From Halovenus rubra (GTDB lineage Archaea > Halobacteriota > Halobacteria > Halobacteriales > Haloarculaceae): 64,000 nt of DNA. Below are positions 1-8,676 of this stretch, in pieces; positions within the stretch are counted from its first letter, which is position 1; each line of letters starts with the position of its first letter. Where the stretch lies: positions 124,001-188,000 of the forward strand of contig NZ_JAODIY010000009.1 in NCBI RefSeq assembly GCF_026586665.1, given 5' to 3'. Both the position numbers and the translations under genes were made by a program. Under the pieces are notes generated by a model, which saw only the letters and a program-made list of their open reading frames with translations, made no database searches and was not told the DNA's origin.

Positions 1-1347
1 CGGCTCGTTGAGGAAGCGGTTGAGATAGACGCTTATTGCCCCATCAAAAGCCGGGCGGTAGGCTTCTGTGGCTTCAGTCCGACGTGCAAGTTCGTGTGCA
101 GCGTTTGCGTAGCTGAACGTATGGTGAACTGTATCCCAGTCGTTGAACTCGTTGCTTGTGGCAAACTGGGCAACTCGTCGTGTTGCTGCCGTGGCCACAG
201 CGTCGGTTAGCTGTGGTGCTGTCGCACCGTCGGCGATGGCATCACAGAGGTGGTCGATGATCGCTTCGGGGTCGTCCGACAGAAGTCTGTCAACAAACTC
301 GTCGGGCTGACTCCAGGTGCTGGTGTCGCCTGTGGCGACGAGGTCGGGAAGTCGTTCGTGAGCGTCGAAGACAAGCGTCGCAACATCGACTGGTTGCCGC
401 CACGACGATTGTTCCTCAGCTCGACTTGCCTCAGTCAACTGCTCGACGGTCGCCCCAAGCACGTCGGGAGCCTTCTCCCAGCCGACATGGTCAAGCGTTT
501 CACAGGCTTTGTTGATGAAATCGAGTGTGTGGCTGTTGTTGAGGTACAGATGGTCCGTCGCTGTCGCGACCAGTATTTCGATGATATCTGCCCGTGGCAG
601 GGTCGCTGCTGCAGTTCTTATAATTCGTTCTGCCCCATTGCTGTCTCTGACCTCACAGTTTTCTTGAAACCACGATTTAAGCCGTTGCTTCGTTAGCTCC
701 TCATTGTCTAGGGCGTACTGGTCAAACCGGGCGGGAGAGCCGGAAACGTTGTCTGCGACCTCCTGTGTGCCGATATACATAGCGCGTCTTTTCTGGTCGT
801 GGTCAACCCAGTCGTAAAGATTCGCCATCGTCCCAAGTGTCGTCAGCCCGCGTCCCCAGCCCGCAGCACGGTAGTTTATCCCGAAATCTACGGTTGTCGA
901 CAACGGTGTCGAGAACCCTTCGTCGTGGGTGTCGAGATTGAGAACAGCTTTCGCCATGACAAGCGGGATGTTCTCTGCTAAGCCGTCGACGAGACGGTTT
1001 CGCCAGTGCGTTGCAGGAGAAACAGTACGTTCAGGGTCAGGGTCGAGGTAAACATCGCCATCCTGAATCGCTGTTGGATAGGTCTGTACGTCATCGGCCC
1101 AGATGTCGAACGTATCTCCACAGGATAGCTCGAACCGGGCGTGATGCCAGTGGCATGTCACGATACCATCCTCAACGCTCCCTTTCGAGAGCGGAAACCC
1201 CATGTGTGGACACCGATTGTCGACCGCGTACACATCGTCATCGTGATGGAATAGGACGACTGCATTTCCATGTGGCGACACTAGTTGTCGGCCATCTGAT
1301 TCGAGTGATTCAACGTCTGTAACGCGGACATAGCTATCTGAAACCAT
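1..1347 (-). CDS. Rieske [2Fe-2S] domain protein, 3' end cut by window
   Basis: The frame read from the complement of 1347 stays open to position 1, giving at least 449 residues; the C-terminus lies outside the window. Residues 1-105 form a Rieske domain with C46-P-H48 and C65-H-W-H68, the two Cys-His pairs that hold a 2Fe-2S cluster. The remaining 340 residues are helical and acidic, with scattered histidines, and I cannot name them. The domain order (Rieske first, long helical tail) suggests an electron-transfer or oxygenase-associated protein, but no catalytic iron-site motif is recognisable. It is divergent from a second Rieske gene starting at 1490, so the 142-bp gap probably carries both promoters. 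Confidence 0.85.
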   Translation of the reverse strand, partial: MVSDSYVRVTDVESLESDGRQLVSPHGNAVVLFHHDDDVYAVDNRCPHMGFPLSKGSVEDGIVTCHWHHARFELSCGDTFDIWADDVQTYPTAIQDGDVYLDPDPERTVSPATHWRNRLVDGLAENIPLVMAKAVLNLDTHDEGFSTPLSTTVDFGINYRAAGWGRGLTTLGTMANLYDWVDHDQKRRAMYIGTQEVADNVSGSPARFDQYALDNEELTKQRLKSWFQENCEVRDSNGAERIIRTAAATLPRADIIEILVATATDHLYLNNSHTLDFINKACETLDHVGWEKAPDVLGATVEQLTEASRAEEQSSWRQPVDVATLVFDAHERLPDLVATGDTSTWSQPDEFVDRLLSDDPEAIIDHLCDAIADGATAPQLTDAVATAATRRVAQFATSNEFNDWDTVHHTFSYANAAHELARRTEATEAYRPAFDGAISVYLNRFLNEP

Positions 1348-1489
1348 GTTCTGTTGATGGCTGTGAACTCATGTAAAGGCTTGCTGCAATCGGTTTTTGA
1401 AAGATTTCGTATGAAAACCACATTATAATCGGTAGCTGTTTTAGAACAGACTTCGAGAGAATTATACCCGAGAGTTCGTAACCCGAGAT

Positions 1490-1921
1490 ATGACAGATCG
1501 GCATCGGTTGACCAGTGTCGACACGGTTGAAGAAGACGGGGCGTGGCTGTTTACGGTTCGTGACGCTCACGACATCAATCAGGAGGTCATGCTTGTGCCT
1601 TGCGAGGATAGCAGTCAGAAAGTAAACGCCTATATCAACACCTGTACGCATGAACAGCAACCCCTCTATCGTGATGAGGTTGGGGTTGTAATGCGGGATG
1701 GCGGTGTCGTCTGTCCGAAGCACGGTTCGGTCTTTGACTCCTGTTCTGGAGAGTGTGATAATGGTCCTGCTACGGGCACCACGCTCTCAGAGATTGCTAT
1801 CGATGTTGATGACGGACAGGTGTACCTGACTGATGACAGCGTCGACTTCCTCTGGGGCGGGGGTGACACCGACGATGATGATGATGGGAGTCCAAGCTCG
1901 ACGTCACACCTGCGATTTTAG
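1490..1921 (+). CDS. Small Rieske [2Fe-2S] ferredoxin-like protein
   Basis: This 143-residue protein is a stand-alone Rieske domain. The cluster ligands are C52-T-H54 and C75-P-K-H78, followed by the G-S-x-F-D strand typical of the family. The C-terminus, after about residue 123, is a Gly/Asp-rich disordered tail common in halophilic proteins. Its likely role is one-electron transfer to a partner oxygenase or reductase, but no partner is encoded beside it. It is divergent from the longer Rieske protein at 1-1347. The ATG start fits the beginning of the domain. Confidence 0.85.
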   Translation: MTDRHRLTSVDTVEEDGAWLFTVRDAHDINQEVMLVPCEDSSQKVNAYINTCTHEQQPLYRDEVGVVMRDGGVVCPKHGSVFDSCSGECDNGPATGTTLSEIAIDVDDGQVYLTDDSVDFLWGGGDTDDDDDGSPSSTSHLRF

Positions 1922-2099
1922 CTGACTACAGGCGCTAATCCCCCGTCTTCAACGAGTGGACAGCATCGGCCACAAGCGAGTAAGGTAGGCTAATTCACTG
2001 GCCTGTAAGGGGGTTCGGTCTTCTTTTCGAGGGTCTACAGTAGCGGCGAAATCGAAGGGAGTGGCTTTTGTATGAGAACAAAGTAATTGGGGATAACAG

Positions 2100-3242
2100 A
2101 TGAGCGAGGACTTCTACGATATCCTTGGCGTATCCCAGGACGCTTCCGAAGACGAAATAGAGGAGGCGTACCGCAATGCTGTCCGTAAATATCACCCGGA
2201 CGTGAGTGACGAACCCGACGCAGAGGAGAAGTTCAAGAAAGCCAAGAAGGCAAAAGAGGTACTGACAGATGATGAAAAGCGCCGCCAGTACGACCAGATG
2301 GGTCACGAGCGGTTCTCTGAAGCCCAAAAGCGCGGCGGCGTCGGTGGTGGGAGACGGCAGGGAGGCGGCGGCGACCCGTTCGGTGGTGGTGGCTCGTTCA
2401 ACGACGTGCAGGATATCTTCGACCAGTTCTTCGGTGGCGGCGGCCAGTCACGAAGTCGACCACAGAGCGGCCGTGACCTCAAAACATCTCTCACGGTCGA
2501 CCTCGAAACCGCATATCACGGTGCCGAAAAAGAAATCACTGTCGCCCGTCCCGAAGAGTGTGGCGACTGTAGCGGGCGTGGGCATCCGCCGAGTGCGGAC
2601 TCCCAGACATGTCCGGAATGTAACGGTAGCGGACAGGTGACACAGGTCCAACAGACTGCCTTTGGCCGGATGCAACAGCGCTCGACTTGTCGTCGCTGTG
2701 AGGGACAAGGCACCCTTTATGAGGAGACTTGTTCGAGCTGTCGAGGTGATGGCATCGTACGCAATGAGGCAACGCTCCAAGTCGAAATCCCGCCCGGTAT
2801 CCGCAGCGGACAGACGCTCCGAATGGACGGCGAAGGTGCACCCGGTGAACAGGGCGCGCGAAAAGGAGACCTCCATGTTGAAATCTCTGTCAGTGACCAT
2901 CCTGACTTCGAGCGTGACGGTAACGACCTCAAAATGCGAAAACCGATTTCGTTCCCACAGGCTGTCTTCGGCGATACGCTCGAAGTAGAGACGTTCGACG
3001 GACCGGTTGAGTTTGATATTGACGACGGAACCCAGAGTGGCGAGACATTCCGTCTCAGCGGGAAAGGTATTCCACGCCTGCGGCGGCGTGGTCATGGCGA
3101 CCTCTACGTGCAGGTGCAAGTCGTGACCCCAGATAGCCTGAACGAGGAACAGCAAGAGGCGCTCGAAGCGTACGCCGAAGCAGGCGGCGAAGATGTTGAG
3201 GTCGACAGAGGCTTTTTCGACCGGCTCAAAAGTACCTTCTGA
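2100..3242 (+). CDS. dnaJ: Molecular chaperone DnaJ
   Basis: DnaJ is the co-chaperone that stimulates the ATPase of DnaK and delivers unfolded clients. All parts of a type I DnaJ are present in 380 residues: an N-terminal J domain with the H-P-D motif at 32-34, a Gly/Phe-rich linker at about 75-115, four C-x-x-C-x-G-x-G zinc motifs between about 145 and 215, and two C-terminal beta-sandwich domains. A TATA-like stretch near 2063-2070 lies about 30 nt before the ATG, consistent with a leaderless transcript. No dnaK or grpE is next to it in this window. The following gene starts 2 nt after the stop, so the two are probably co-transcribed. Confidence 0.96.
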   Translation: MSEDFYDILGVSQDASEDEIEEAYRNAVRKYHPDVSDEPDAEEKFKKAKKAKEVLTDDEKRRQYDQMGHERFSEAQKRGGVGGGRRQGGGGDPFGGGGSFNDVQDIFDQFFGGGGQSRSRPQSGRDLKTSLTVDLETAYHGAEKEITVARPEECGDCSGRGHPPSADSQTCPECNGSGQVTQVQQTAFGRMQQRSTCRRCEGQGTLYEETCSSCRGDGIVRNEATLQVEIPPGIRSGQTLRMDGEGAPGEQGARKGDLHVEISVSDHPDFERDGNDLKMRKPISFPQAVFGDTLEVETFDGPVEFDIDDGTQSGETFRLSGKGIPRLRRRGHGDLYVQVQVVTPDSLNEEQQEALEAYAEAGGEDVEVDRGFFDRLKSTF

Positions 3243-3243
3243 G

Positions 3244-4095
3244 ATGGGTACATCCCACGTCAGTGAGTACGAAACGCTAAAAGATATTGTTGGGGCCGGT
3301 CGCAATCGTGAGGGGACAGCTCTTGATATCACTGGGCGCGCAGCACCGTACAGCTACAATAAGTTCTGTACGAACATCTGGAAGGCAGGAAATCTTCTTG
3401 GGCATTACGGCGTCCATACGATGGGTGAACTGGCTGTCGCAATTGGACCTAAATCTGTCGGCGATAAATCGCCCGACAGCAGCTCGCGGTCACACGAGCT
3501 AGGTGGACTCGACGCTGGAGAGCCGCTGCTTGCAGCCTTCGGCGGGATGATACTCGGAGCAGTTGTCGATGTTGTCCCTGATGAACCGGTCGACGCACCG
3601 GCACTCGTCGCGCCGGCACAGTGGCAGATGGAGGCAGCACCCGGGTGTCGCAATCTAGCCTACGGTGGTCCACCCGAGGCGTCAGAGGTTATCCACTTCG
3701 AACGCTCTGTCTGGAGCGAGAATCCTATCGAACCACCGGAGCAGGTGACACCCGACGATGAAGCACTTCGGTTTGCCAACGAAACGTGGACACATGAAGA
3801 GTTGCTTATGAGTGTCTCAGAGCTAGTGTCGTCTTACGATATTAGCACCGGCACAACTGTGATGTTGGAGGCACCGCTGACTGAACCGGGAGCGTTTACC
3901 GCCGGTATTCTTGCACCGTTTGCTGTTGGTGCCACAGTCGTCATCCCCGAAAATCAGCCACATGTCGATAACAAAAATGCGAACGGTACGGAATTAGAAG
4001 CGTCAACGCGCGTTGTTACAGCAGAGCAGACCGGCGAAAAACTGATTCCGGCAAGTAAAATCACAGACTCGATGCGCGAGATTCACCGGCAATAA
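3244..4095 (+). CDS. Degenerate adenylate-forming (ANL) superfamily-like protein
   Basis: This protein of 283 residues begins 2 nt after the dnaJ stop. An in-frame start at 3193 lies inside dnaJ and is less likely. The stretch from about residue 140 to 235 resembles an internal part of acyl/acetyl-CoA synthetases: a pairing of an F-A-N-E-T-W-T-H segment with a later hydrophobic G-A-F-T-A-G-I-L-A-P-F region and G-A-T-V-V-I-P-E. The glycine/serine-rich AMP-binding loop and the C-terminal lysine domain of working synthetases are absent. It is therefore probably non-catalytic or a regulator. The last 35 bp overlap the convergent small membrane gene at 4061-4261. The family assignment is by resemblance only. 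Confidence 0.6.
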   Translation: MGTSHVSEYETLKDIVGAGRNREGTALDITGRAAPYSYNKFCTNIWKAGNLLGHYGVHTMGELAVAIGPKSVGDKSPDSSSRSHELGGLDAGEPLLAAFGGMILGAVVDVVPDEPVDAPALVAPAQWQMEAAPGCRNLAYGGPPEASEVIHFERSVWSENPIEPPEQVTPDDEALRFANETWTHEELLMSVSELVSSYDISTGTTVMLEAPLTEPGAFTAGILAPFAVGATVVIPENQPHVDNKNANGTELEASTRVVTAEQTGEKLIPASKITDSMREIHRQ

Positions 4096-4261
4096 CGCCG
4101 AGCGCAAACGTAATTGCTGCGAAGACGACCATCGATGGCAGTACCATCGTAAACAGCGTATCCTGCCCCATCACGTCCATCATCCACAACCCGAGAAACC
4201 CGGCAGCGATGATTGCTGCGACGATACCGCCTGAAGCTGGGACACTAAGTCTTGGTGCCAT
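4061..4261 (-). CDS. Small two-TM membrane protein
   Basis: This 66-residue protein has two hydrophobic segments (about 12-31 and 39-59) joined by a short acidic loop. It matches my memory of a small conserved haloarchaeal membrane protein family of unknown function (DUF7333-like), but I cannot confirm that here. It overlaps the 3' end of the plus-strand gene at 3244-4095 by 35 bp in a convergent arrangement. It lies downstream of the larger membrane gene on the same strand. The transmembrane pattern and haloarchaeal composition support its being real. Confidence 0.6.
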   Translation of the reverse strand: MAPRLSVPASGGIVAAIIAAGFLGLWMMDVMGQDTLFTMVLPSMVVFAAITFALGVIAGESRASSL

Positions 4262-4305
4262 AGCTGAGTTTGAGGACTCAGTGTGTAAATAATTTTAGGA
4301 ACTGG

Positions 4306-5052
4306 CTACTCACCTTTCGGTCGGATGAGGTCGGCCAACGAGACGAGGATGCCAAGCACCCAACCGACCGGGAACGAGACAACAAACCAGATGATTGCGT
4401 GGTCGTGTTCTTGACGGTTGAACCGTTCGCCAAGAGGGTCCGTGATTGCTTCTGGCCCTGTCTGGAATGCCCAGCGGAACAAATCATCACCTTGGTCAAT
4501 GATAATTTCACCCAGTGGCTCCCAGAACAGTGCTGCGACAACTGGCGGCAAGAAGAGTGCAGTCATCGCAAACGGGTAGGCAAACAGGACTGTAATGAAC
4601 CGCCCACCGAGTTGCCAGAAGATATACGACAGCGCTGCGGCGACGACGGCAACAGCACTGGCGGCAGAGATCCCAACAACTGCACCTTCCTGTAAGACTC
4701 CCTGTAACTGGAAATAGACAAGGGCAGTGAGGCCACCCCAAAGAAGTGTAAACACCAGTATCACGCCGAAAAAGCCCAAACGAGAAGCCGTCATGTTGAG
4801 TTTTCGGGCTTGGTATCTGAAGAAGTATCCCAACAATACTAGCGGGTAGAAGATGCTGATGATAGGAATACCCAGCGCATACCAGAGCCGATAACTAATT
4901 ACTTCACTGGTGTTCTCGGGTTTCCACTTGCCGAGTACAGTTCCTGCTGCCCCCCGCTGTCTGGGGAAAAACATCTCCATCCACGTCTCATGCATCAGTT
5001 GGACATCATATTTGATTGCGCCCAACGTTCCCTGTTCGTTCCCGGCAGCCAT
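4306..5052 (-). CDS. Polytopic membrane protein, unknown function
   Basis: This protein has 248 residues. I chose the ATG at 5052; a TTG nine bases upstream is the only other start. After an acidic cytoplasmic N-terminus of about 55 residues there are four to five hydrophobic segments (roughly 58-80, 92-118, 122-145, 155-180 and 218-242), with acidic loops between them. No catalytic motif, signal peptide or transporter signature is visible. It probably sits in the cytoplasmic membrane. It is followed at a gap of about 45 bp by the small membrane protein at 4061-4261, so the pair may be one transcription unit. Confidence 0.75.
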   Translation of the reverse strand: MAAGNEQGTLGAIKYDVQLMHETWMEMFFPRQRGAAGTVLGKWKPENTSEVISYRLWYALGIPIISIFYPLVLLGYFFRYQARKLNMTASRLGFFGVILVFTLLWGGLTALVYFQLQGVLQEGAVVGISAASAVAVVAAALSYIFWQLGGRFITVLFAYPFAMTALFLPPVVAALFWEPLGEIIIDQGDDLFRWAFQTGPEAITDPLGERFNRQEHDHAIIWFVVSFPVGWVLGILVSLADLIRPKGE

Positions 5053-5130
5053 ATGTCCCAATTTTTTGACGGCCCCGTGTATATGCTTTCCTGACGCTTC
5101 CGAAAAAGACAGGACTCTGCCGTCGACGCC

Positions 5131-5961
5131 TTAGCTCCAAGCGTCCGGGCCGAAATCAGGGTCCACTTTGCGGTTGCGTGTTGTAATATCGTCTATTTCT
5201 GCAAGCTCTTGGTCGCTGAGTGTGATATCGAGACTCTCCCAATTGTCGCGAATATGGGCAGTGCTTGTCGCCTTTGGAATCGCCGTAACTCCTCTGGCAC
5301 GGAGCCACGCAAGGGCAACCTGTGCCTCGCTTGCATCGTGGCTGTCAGCAATGTTGGCGAGTGTTTCGTTCCCAATGACATCGCTCCGGGCGAGTGGTGA
5401 GTACGCGACAAGTTCGAGGTCTGTCGACTCGGCGTACTCTCTCAGGGCTGTCTGTGGCAAGAACGGATGCGTTTCGACCTGGTTGGCAAAGAGCGGCGCA
5501 TCGAGATGCTCTCTGGCTTCGTCGACGTGGTCTGGCTCGAAATTCGAGACACCGACGTTCCGGATGACGCCATCGTCGTAGAGCTCATCGAAGGCACGGA
5601 GTGTCTCCGAGGGGTCGTACTCGCCCGCCGGCCAGTGGACGTACAGCAAGTCGAGATACTCTGTACCGAGCTTGTCGAGACTCTCTTCTGTCGAGGACAG
5701 GACATCTTCGTACGAGAGGTTCGTAATCCAGACCTTGGTTGCAAGGAAGATATCGTCGCGGGAAACATCTGCACGCTCGATGCCGTCGCCGACAGCATCT
5801 TCATTTTTGTATATCTGGGCCGTATCGATGTGGCGATACCCCATCTCAAGGGCAGTCTGTACGCTCTTGGCACACTCGTCAGGATTGTCGTTCTCCCAGG
5901 TCCCGAGTCCGAGCATTGGCATTGTTTCAGCAACTGGCACGTCTGCTGGTGTCGGTGACAT
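5131..5961 (-). CDS. Aldo/keto reductase
   Basis: This NADPH-dependent oxidoreductase has a TIM-barrel fold and 276 residues from the ATG at 5961, the normal family length. The catalytic tetrad is visible as D46, Y51, K76 and H109. The family signature G-x-R-H-I-D-T-A and the C-terminal I-P-K-A-T cofactor-binding segment are also present. Members reduce aldehydes, ketones or sugar-derived carbonyls; the substrate cannot be read from sequence. It resembles the 2,5-diketo-gluconate-reductase branch. An upstream in-frame start at 5985 would add eight residues before the conserved start and is less likely. The gene is monocistronic and divergent from the DUF1611 gene. Confidence 0.93.
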   Translation of the reverse strand: MSPTPADVPVAETMPMLGLGTWENDNPDECAKSVQTALEMGYRHIDTAQIYKNEDAVGDGIERADVSRDDIFLATKVWITNLSYEDVLSSTEESLDKLGTEYLDLLYVHWPAGEYDPSETLRAFDELYDDGVIRNVGVSNFEPDHVDEAREHLDAPLFANQVETHPFLPQTALREYAESTDLELVAYSPLARSDVIGNETLANIADSHDASEAQVALAWLRARGVTAIPKATSTAHIRDNWESLDITLSDQELAEIDDITTRNRKVDPDFGPDAWS

Positions 5962-6055
5962 AGAAAGCACTCGGGCTGGCAGCACAAAATGCGTTCGGAA
6001 ACAGCACCGCGGGAATTTCTGGACAGATTAGCTGTGTGAGCCGACAGAACAGTAT

Positions 6056-6063
6056 CCTTTTAG
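6056..6063 (+). promoter_or_regulatory. TATA-like box for the DUF1611 gene
   Basis: The CTTTTAG stretch is centred about 28 nt before the ATG at 6088. This is the spacing expected when a haloarchaeal transcript starts at or next to the start codon. It argues for the ATG at 6088 over the in-frame GTG at 6073. Confidence 0.5.
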
Positions 6064-6087
6064 TGTATCCGGGTGGCGACACAGAGT

Positions 6088-7095
6088 ATGCGCGTAGCAA
6101 TCCTCGCCCACGAGAAGTTCCCTGAGCGAGCGAAGACTGCGGTCGGGGTGCTTCGATACAGTGACCACGAAATCGTCGGTGTCCTTGACCGCGAGCACGC
6201 TGGTGAGCGCGTTACGGATTATATACCAGATGTACAGGACGCACCAATCGTCGAAACGATGGCAGAAGTGCCGGAGTGTGATGCTCTCATTATCGGTGTT
6301 GCTCCCATCGGTGGCGGATTCGAGGAATCGTGGCGAGCAGATATTCGGACAGCAATTGAGCACGGCTGTGATATCGTCGCCGGTCTCCACTACTTCCTTT
6401 CTGACGACGATGAATTCGGGGCACTTGCTGACGAACACGACGTTGAACTCCGTGATGTTCGCAACCCACCAGATGATCTCACTGTCGCCGATGGTAATGC
6501 AAAGGACGTAGACGGGGACGTTGTCCTTACGGTGGGAACAGATTGTTCGTCAGGCAAGATGACGACCTCATTCGAGTTACGTAATGCGGCTCGCGAGCGC
6601 GGACTCGATGCAGCGGTTGTCCCGACTGGCCAGACTGGAATCATGATAACTGGGTGGGGAATCGCTGTTGACCGTGTTATCTCCGATTTCGCTGCTGGCG
6701 CAACAGAGCGACTCATCAACGAGGCTGGCGACCACGATATCTTGTTTGTCGAGGGGCAGGGGTCACTTGCACACCCAGCGTATTCAGGAGTTACTACGTC
6801 GATTCTGCACGGAGCACAGCCCGATTCGATGGTCCTCTGTCACGTCGCCGGAAAAGAGACTGTCGGGGGCTATCCGGAGTTCGAGGTTCCGAGCCCCGAA
6901 ACGTACGTCCAGTTGTATGAAGACGTAGCCGCGCCGATAACGGATGCGACGGTTGATGCTGGCGTCATCAACACGAGCGGGATGGACGAAATAGAAGCTG
7001 ACCCAACAATCGCACGCTACAGCGAACAAATCGGTGTCCCGGCGACAGACCCTGTCCGCCACGGTGCGGACGAGATACTAGACGCTATCCTCTGA
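6088..7095 (+). CDS. DUF1611 family P-loop protein (DgcN-like)
   Basis: This 335-residue protein belongs to the DUF1611/DgcN group. It has an N-terminal Rossmann-like domain (1-130) and a C-terminal P-loop domain with a phosphate-binding loop G-T-D-C-S-S-G-K-M-T at 150-159. Characterised members are N-acetyltransferase-like proteins acting on D-amino acids, paired with a DgcA racemase, but no racemase is adjacent here. The start is taken at the ATG supported by the TATA box rather than at the GTG at 6073. Eight bases separate it from the sulfatase-like gene, so the two are probably one operon. Confidence 0.8.
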   Translation: MRVAILAHEKFPERAKTAVGVLRYSDHEIVGVLDREHAGERVTDYIPDVQDAPIVETMAEVPECDALIIGVAPIGGGFEESWRADIRTAIEHGCDIVAGLHYFLSDDDEFGALADEHDVELRDVRNPPDDLTVADGNAKDVDGDVVLTVGTDCSSGKMTTSFELRNAARERGLDAAVVPTGQTGIMITGWGIAVDRVISDFAAGATERLINEAGDHDILFVEGQGSLAHPAYSGVTTSILHGAQPDSMVLCHVAGKETVGGYPEFEVPSPETYVQLYEDVAAPITDATVDAGVINTSGMDEIEADPTIARYSEQIGVPATDPVRHGADEILDAIL

Positions 7096-7102
7096 TGACA
7101 GG

Positions 7103-8380
7103 ATGAACAAGCAGCCTACTGTCGTCTTATTCGTTCTCGACACCGTTCGCCGTGACCGGGTTTCAGCTTATGGATACGACCGAGAAACGACACCTGCGTT
7201 CGACGAGTTTGCGAAGAAGGGGACGCTTTTCGAGGATGCGGTCTCGCAGTCATCGTGGTCCGTACCAAGCCACGCGTCGCTATTTACCGGCGAGTATCCG
7301 ACCACACATGGCGCAACGACTGTCCGTCCAGTTTTACGGGCAACGAATCCACTCCCGGCCCGGCTCGCCACGACAGGATACGAAACGTATGCAGTTTGTC
7401 CAAATGTATACATTCGCCCGGCAACGGGATTTGGGACTGGGTTTGACGAGTTCTATACTGGCCGTCGCATGAGTGTTCCCGAGTCGGTCATCCAGTACAC
7501 GGGGTCAGCGGTGAACCGAATCACTGCAACCCCCGCAATTCGTCGACCACTGGAGCGAGCGTTTAACTGGTGGCAGTTCCGTGGACCCAAAACGGGCACC
7601 ACCTCACCGCCGACCTATGGCCTGCTCGAACGTGTTGAATCAATTGTTGAGAACGCGAGCGAACCATTCTTTCTTTTTGTTAACCTCCCCCATTCACATC
7701 TCCCACGGTCGCCGGCTCCTGAGTACAGGGACAAGTTTGTCGACGACGGTCTTCCTGTTGACGCGGTCTCACGGAACGGCTGGCAACATACACATGCTGG
7801 GCAAGGAATGAGTTCCGGAGAGCGGGCTGCCATGAGCCAACTGTACGACGCCGATGTCCGGACCGCTGATGACCGTCTTCGGGACCTTCTCGGTTGTCTC
7901 AACGACCGCGGTGTGACTGATGATGCACTAGTTATCGTTACTGCAGACCATGGCGAACATCTTGGAGAGAACGGTCTCGTAGGTCACCAACACAGCGTCT
8001 TTGACCCGGTCGTCTCGGTACCCCTCGCCGTCGATTTTCCGTCAAACGCTCCTGAGAGGATTACCGGACAGGTCGAAACACGCCGTATCTACCAGACAAT
8101 CCTCGACACCGCTGGAGTCGCGCCGTATCCAGACCGCTCGCTCTTGTCGACGAACCCAGATGAAACTGCTCGGGGCTCGTACTCAAGTCCAATGTTAGAC
8201 CTGTCGAAACTCCTGCAAGACAAGAGTATCGAGTACGGTGCAGAGTTTCTCGGAGAACCACTGACGTTTCGGCGAAAACACGGGAAGAAGCTCCTGTGCT
8301 TCGACGGAGACTGCTGGGAAGTCCCGGGCAGTGACTCAGATAGCCGTTGTCTCTCCCCAACCACACGTATCGCCAGATAA
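7103..8380 (+). CDS. Sulfatase-like hydrolase/transferase
   Basis: This is an alkaline-phosphatase-superfamily enzyme of 425 residues. The first metal-binding Asp is D13 in the V-L-D-T-V-R strand. The nucleophile region is S53-V-P-S-H57 followed by A-S-L-F-T-G, and a second metal site occurs in T-A-D-H-G-E-H at about residue 290. The position that becomes formylglycine in true sulfatases is Ser here and the usual Arg is His. It therefore fits the broad sulfatase/phosphotransferase group common beside archaeal surface-glycan genes better than a proven aryl-sulfatase. There is no signal peptide, so it is likely cytoplasmic. The glycosylation-associated Agl23 gene follows convergently. Confidence 0.85.
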   Translation: MNKQPTVVLFVLDTVRRDRVSAYGYDRETTPAFDEFAKKGTLFEDAVSQSSWSVPSHASLFTGEYPTTHGATTVRPVLRATNPLPARLATTGYETYAVCPNVYIRPATGFGTGFDEFYTGRRMSVPESVIQYTGSAVNRITATPAIRRPLERAFNWWQFRGPKTGTTSPPTYGLLERVESIVENASEPFFLFVNLPHSHLPRSPAPEYRDKFVDDGLPVDAVSRNGWQHTHAGQGMSSGERAAMSQLYDADVRTADDRLRDLLGCLNDRGVTDDALVIVTADHGEHLGENGLVGHQHSVFDPVVSVPLAVDFPSNAPERITGQVETRRIYQTILDTAGVAPYPDRSLLSTNPDETARGSYSSPMLDLSKLLQDKSIEYGAEFLGEPLTFRRKHGKKLLCFDGDCWEVPGSDSDSRCLSPTTRIAR

Positions 8381-8676
8381 CAGCGGGCTTTCGCTAATCG
8401 AAAAAGACGTTACAACACCAGTGGAAGTACCTATACAAGAATACCCAGACGGACCTTTGGTCTGTACGCTCAGTCGTGAACAACAGTCATCTTTTCTAAG
8501 AGGCCCCACAGTTGGGACAGTTGCTCTGCATTTTGGCCTCTCAATACCTGTTTGACACACCTGACGGGCAGTGTTCTCTCTGCTGGATTCGGGTCGGCTC
8601 CGCTTGTGCTAACTAAATACAGGCACTGATGATGAGGGTTGGACTGTACCTGTTTGCCTTGGCTACAGACGAATGG

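Noticed and set aside
250-1322. Plus-strand open frames in the first 1.3 kb
   Set aside because: They are shadows of the minus-strand Rieske gene, which has all family motifs and runs off the window edge.
2448-3332. Long minus-strand open frame opposite dnaJ (294 codons)
   Set aside because: It is fully antisense to a complete, motif-verified DnaJ and has no family features.
8381-8676. GAGGCC/GGCCTC inverted repeat and a C-P-N-C-G peptide between the sulfatase and agl23 genes
   Set aside because: The inverted repeat arms are only six bases and the zinc-like peptide ends after eleven codons.
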